From NCBI GenBank assembly GCA_019420085.1, contig JAHZHV010000097.1, positions 1 through 5,445 on the forward strand: 5,445 nucleotides of DNA, given 5' to 3'. Shown piece by piece: positions 5,442 to 5,445 of the stretch. Under the pieces are notes generated by a model. The model was not told the DNA's origin. It did not search any database and saw only the letters and a program-made list of their open reading frames with translations. Numbering within the stretch: the stretch's first letter is position 1; each line of letters opens with the position of its first letter. Source of the DNA: Christensenella sp. GTDB taxonomy: Bacteria > Bacillota > Clostridia > Christensenellales > Maliibacteriaceae. A program made the translations under genes and the position numbers.

Positions 5442-5445
5442 ACGC

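Overview
The window looks like chromosome of an endospore-forming member of the Firmicutes, most likely class Clostridia (an Oscillospiraceae/Ruminococcaceae-like anaerobe would fit, but this is inference). The evidence is a pair of clostridial-type alpha/beta small acid-soluble spore proteins, strong AGGAGG-type ribosome binding sites, an lspA gene followed by an RluA-family pseudouridine synthase, and an SPFH protein next to a small Arc-like ribbon-helix-helix protein. No phage, transposon, CRISPR or RNA gene is visible.

Layout. Positions 1-2447 (minus strand) hold a three-gene set read right to left: an uncharacterised 573-residue single-pass membrane protein with a long coiled-coil extracytoplasmic region, lspA (lipoprotein signal peptidase), and the start of an RluA-family pseudouridine synthase cut by the window edge. 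Spacing is tight: 20 nt between the first two genes and a 14-nt overlap between lspA and the synthase gene. An extended -10 promoter at 2521-2550 probably drives the set. Positions 2448-2680 form a divergent intergenic region. From 2681 to 3844 (plus strand) an SPFH/band-7 membrane protein is followed after 6 nt, in the same frame, by a 61-residue ribbon-helix-helix protein. A perfect 30-bp inverted repeat at 3865-3894 acts as a shared terminator between this pair and the convergent aldo/keto reductase gene (3905-4741, minus). After a 288-bp intergenic region, two tandem alpha/beta-type SASP genes (plus) close the window.

How the genes relate. LspA matures lipoproteins at the membrane. Its upstream partner is a membrane-anchored protein of unknown role that may belong to cell-envelope biology by context only. 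The SPFH protein is expected to be a membrane hairpin with a cytoplasmic scaffold domain. The adjacent DNA-binding-type protein has no Shine-Dalgarno site and seems translationally dependent on it; overlapping palindromes on the SPFH promoter are a candidate operator for autoregulation. The reductase is an independent NADPH-dependent detoxification or metabolic enzyme. The SASPs coat and protect DNA in the dormant spore.

The parts least explained by known biology are the 573-residue protein and the SPFH/ribbon-helix-helix pair with its in-frame stop junction and palindromic promoter. Neither is proven to be a new system.
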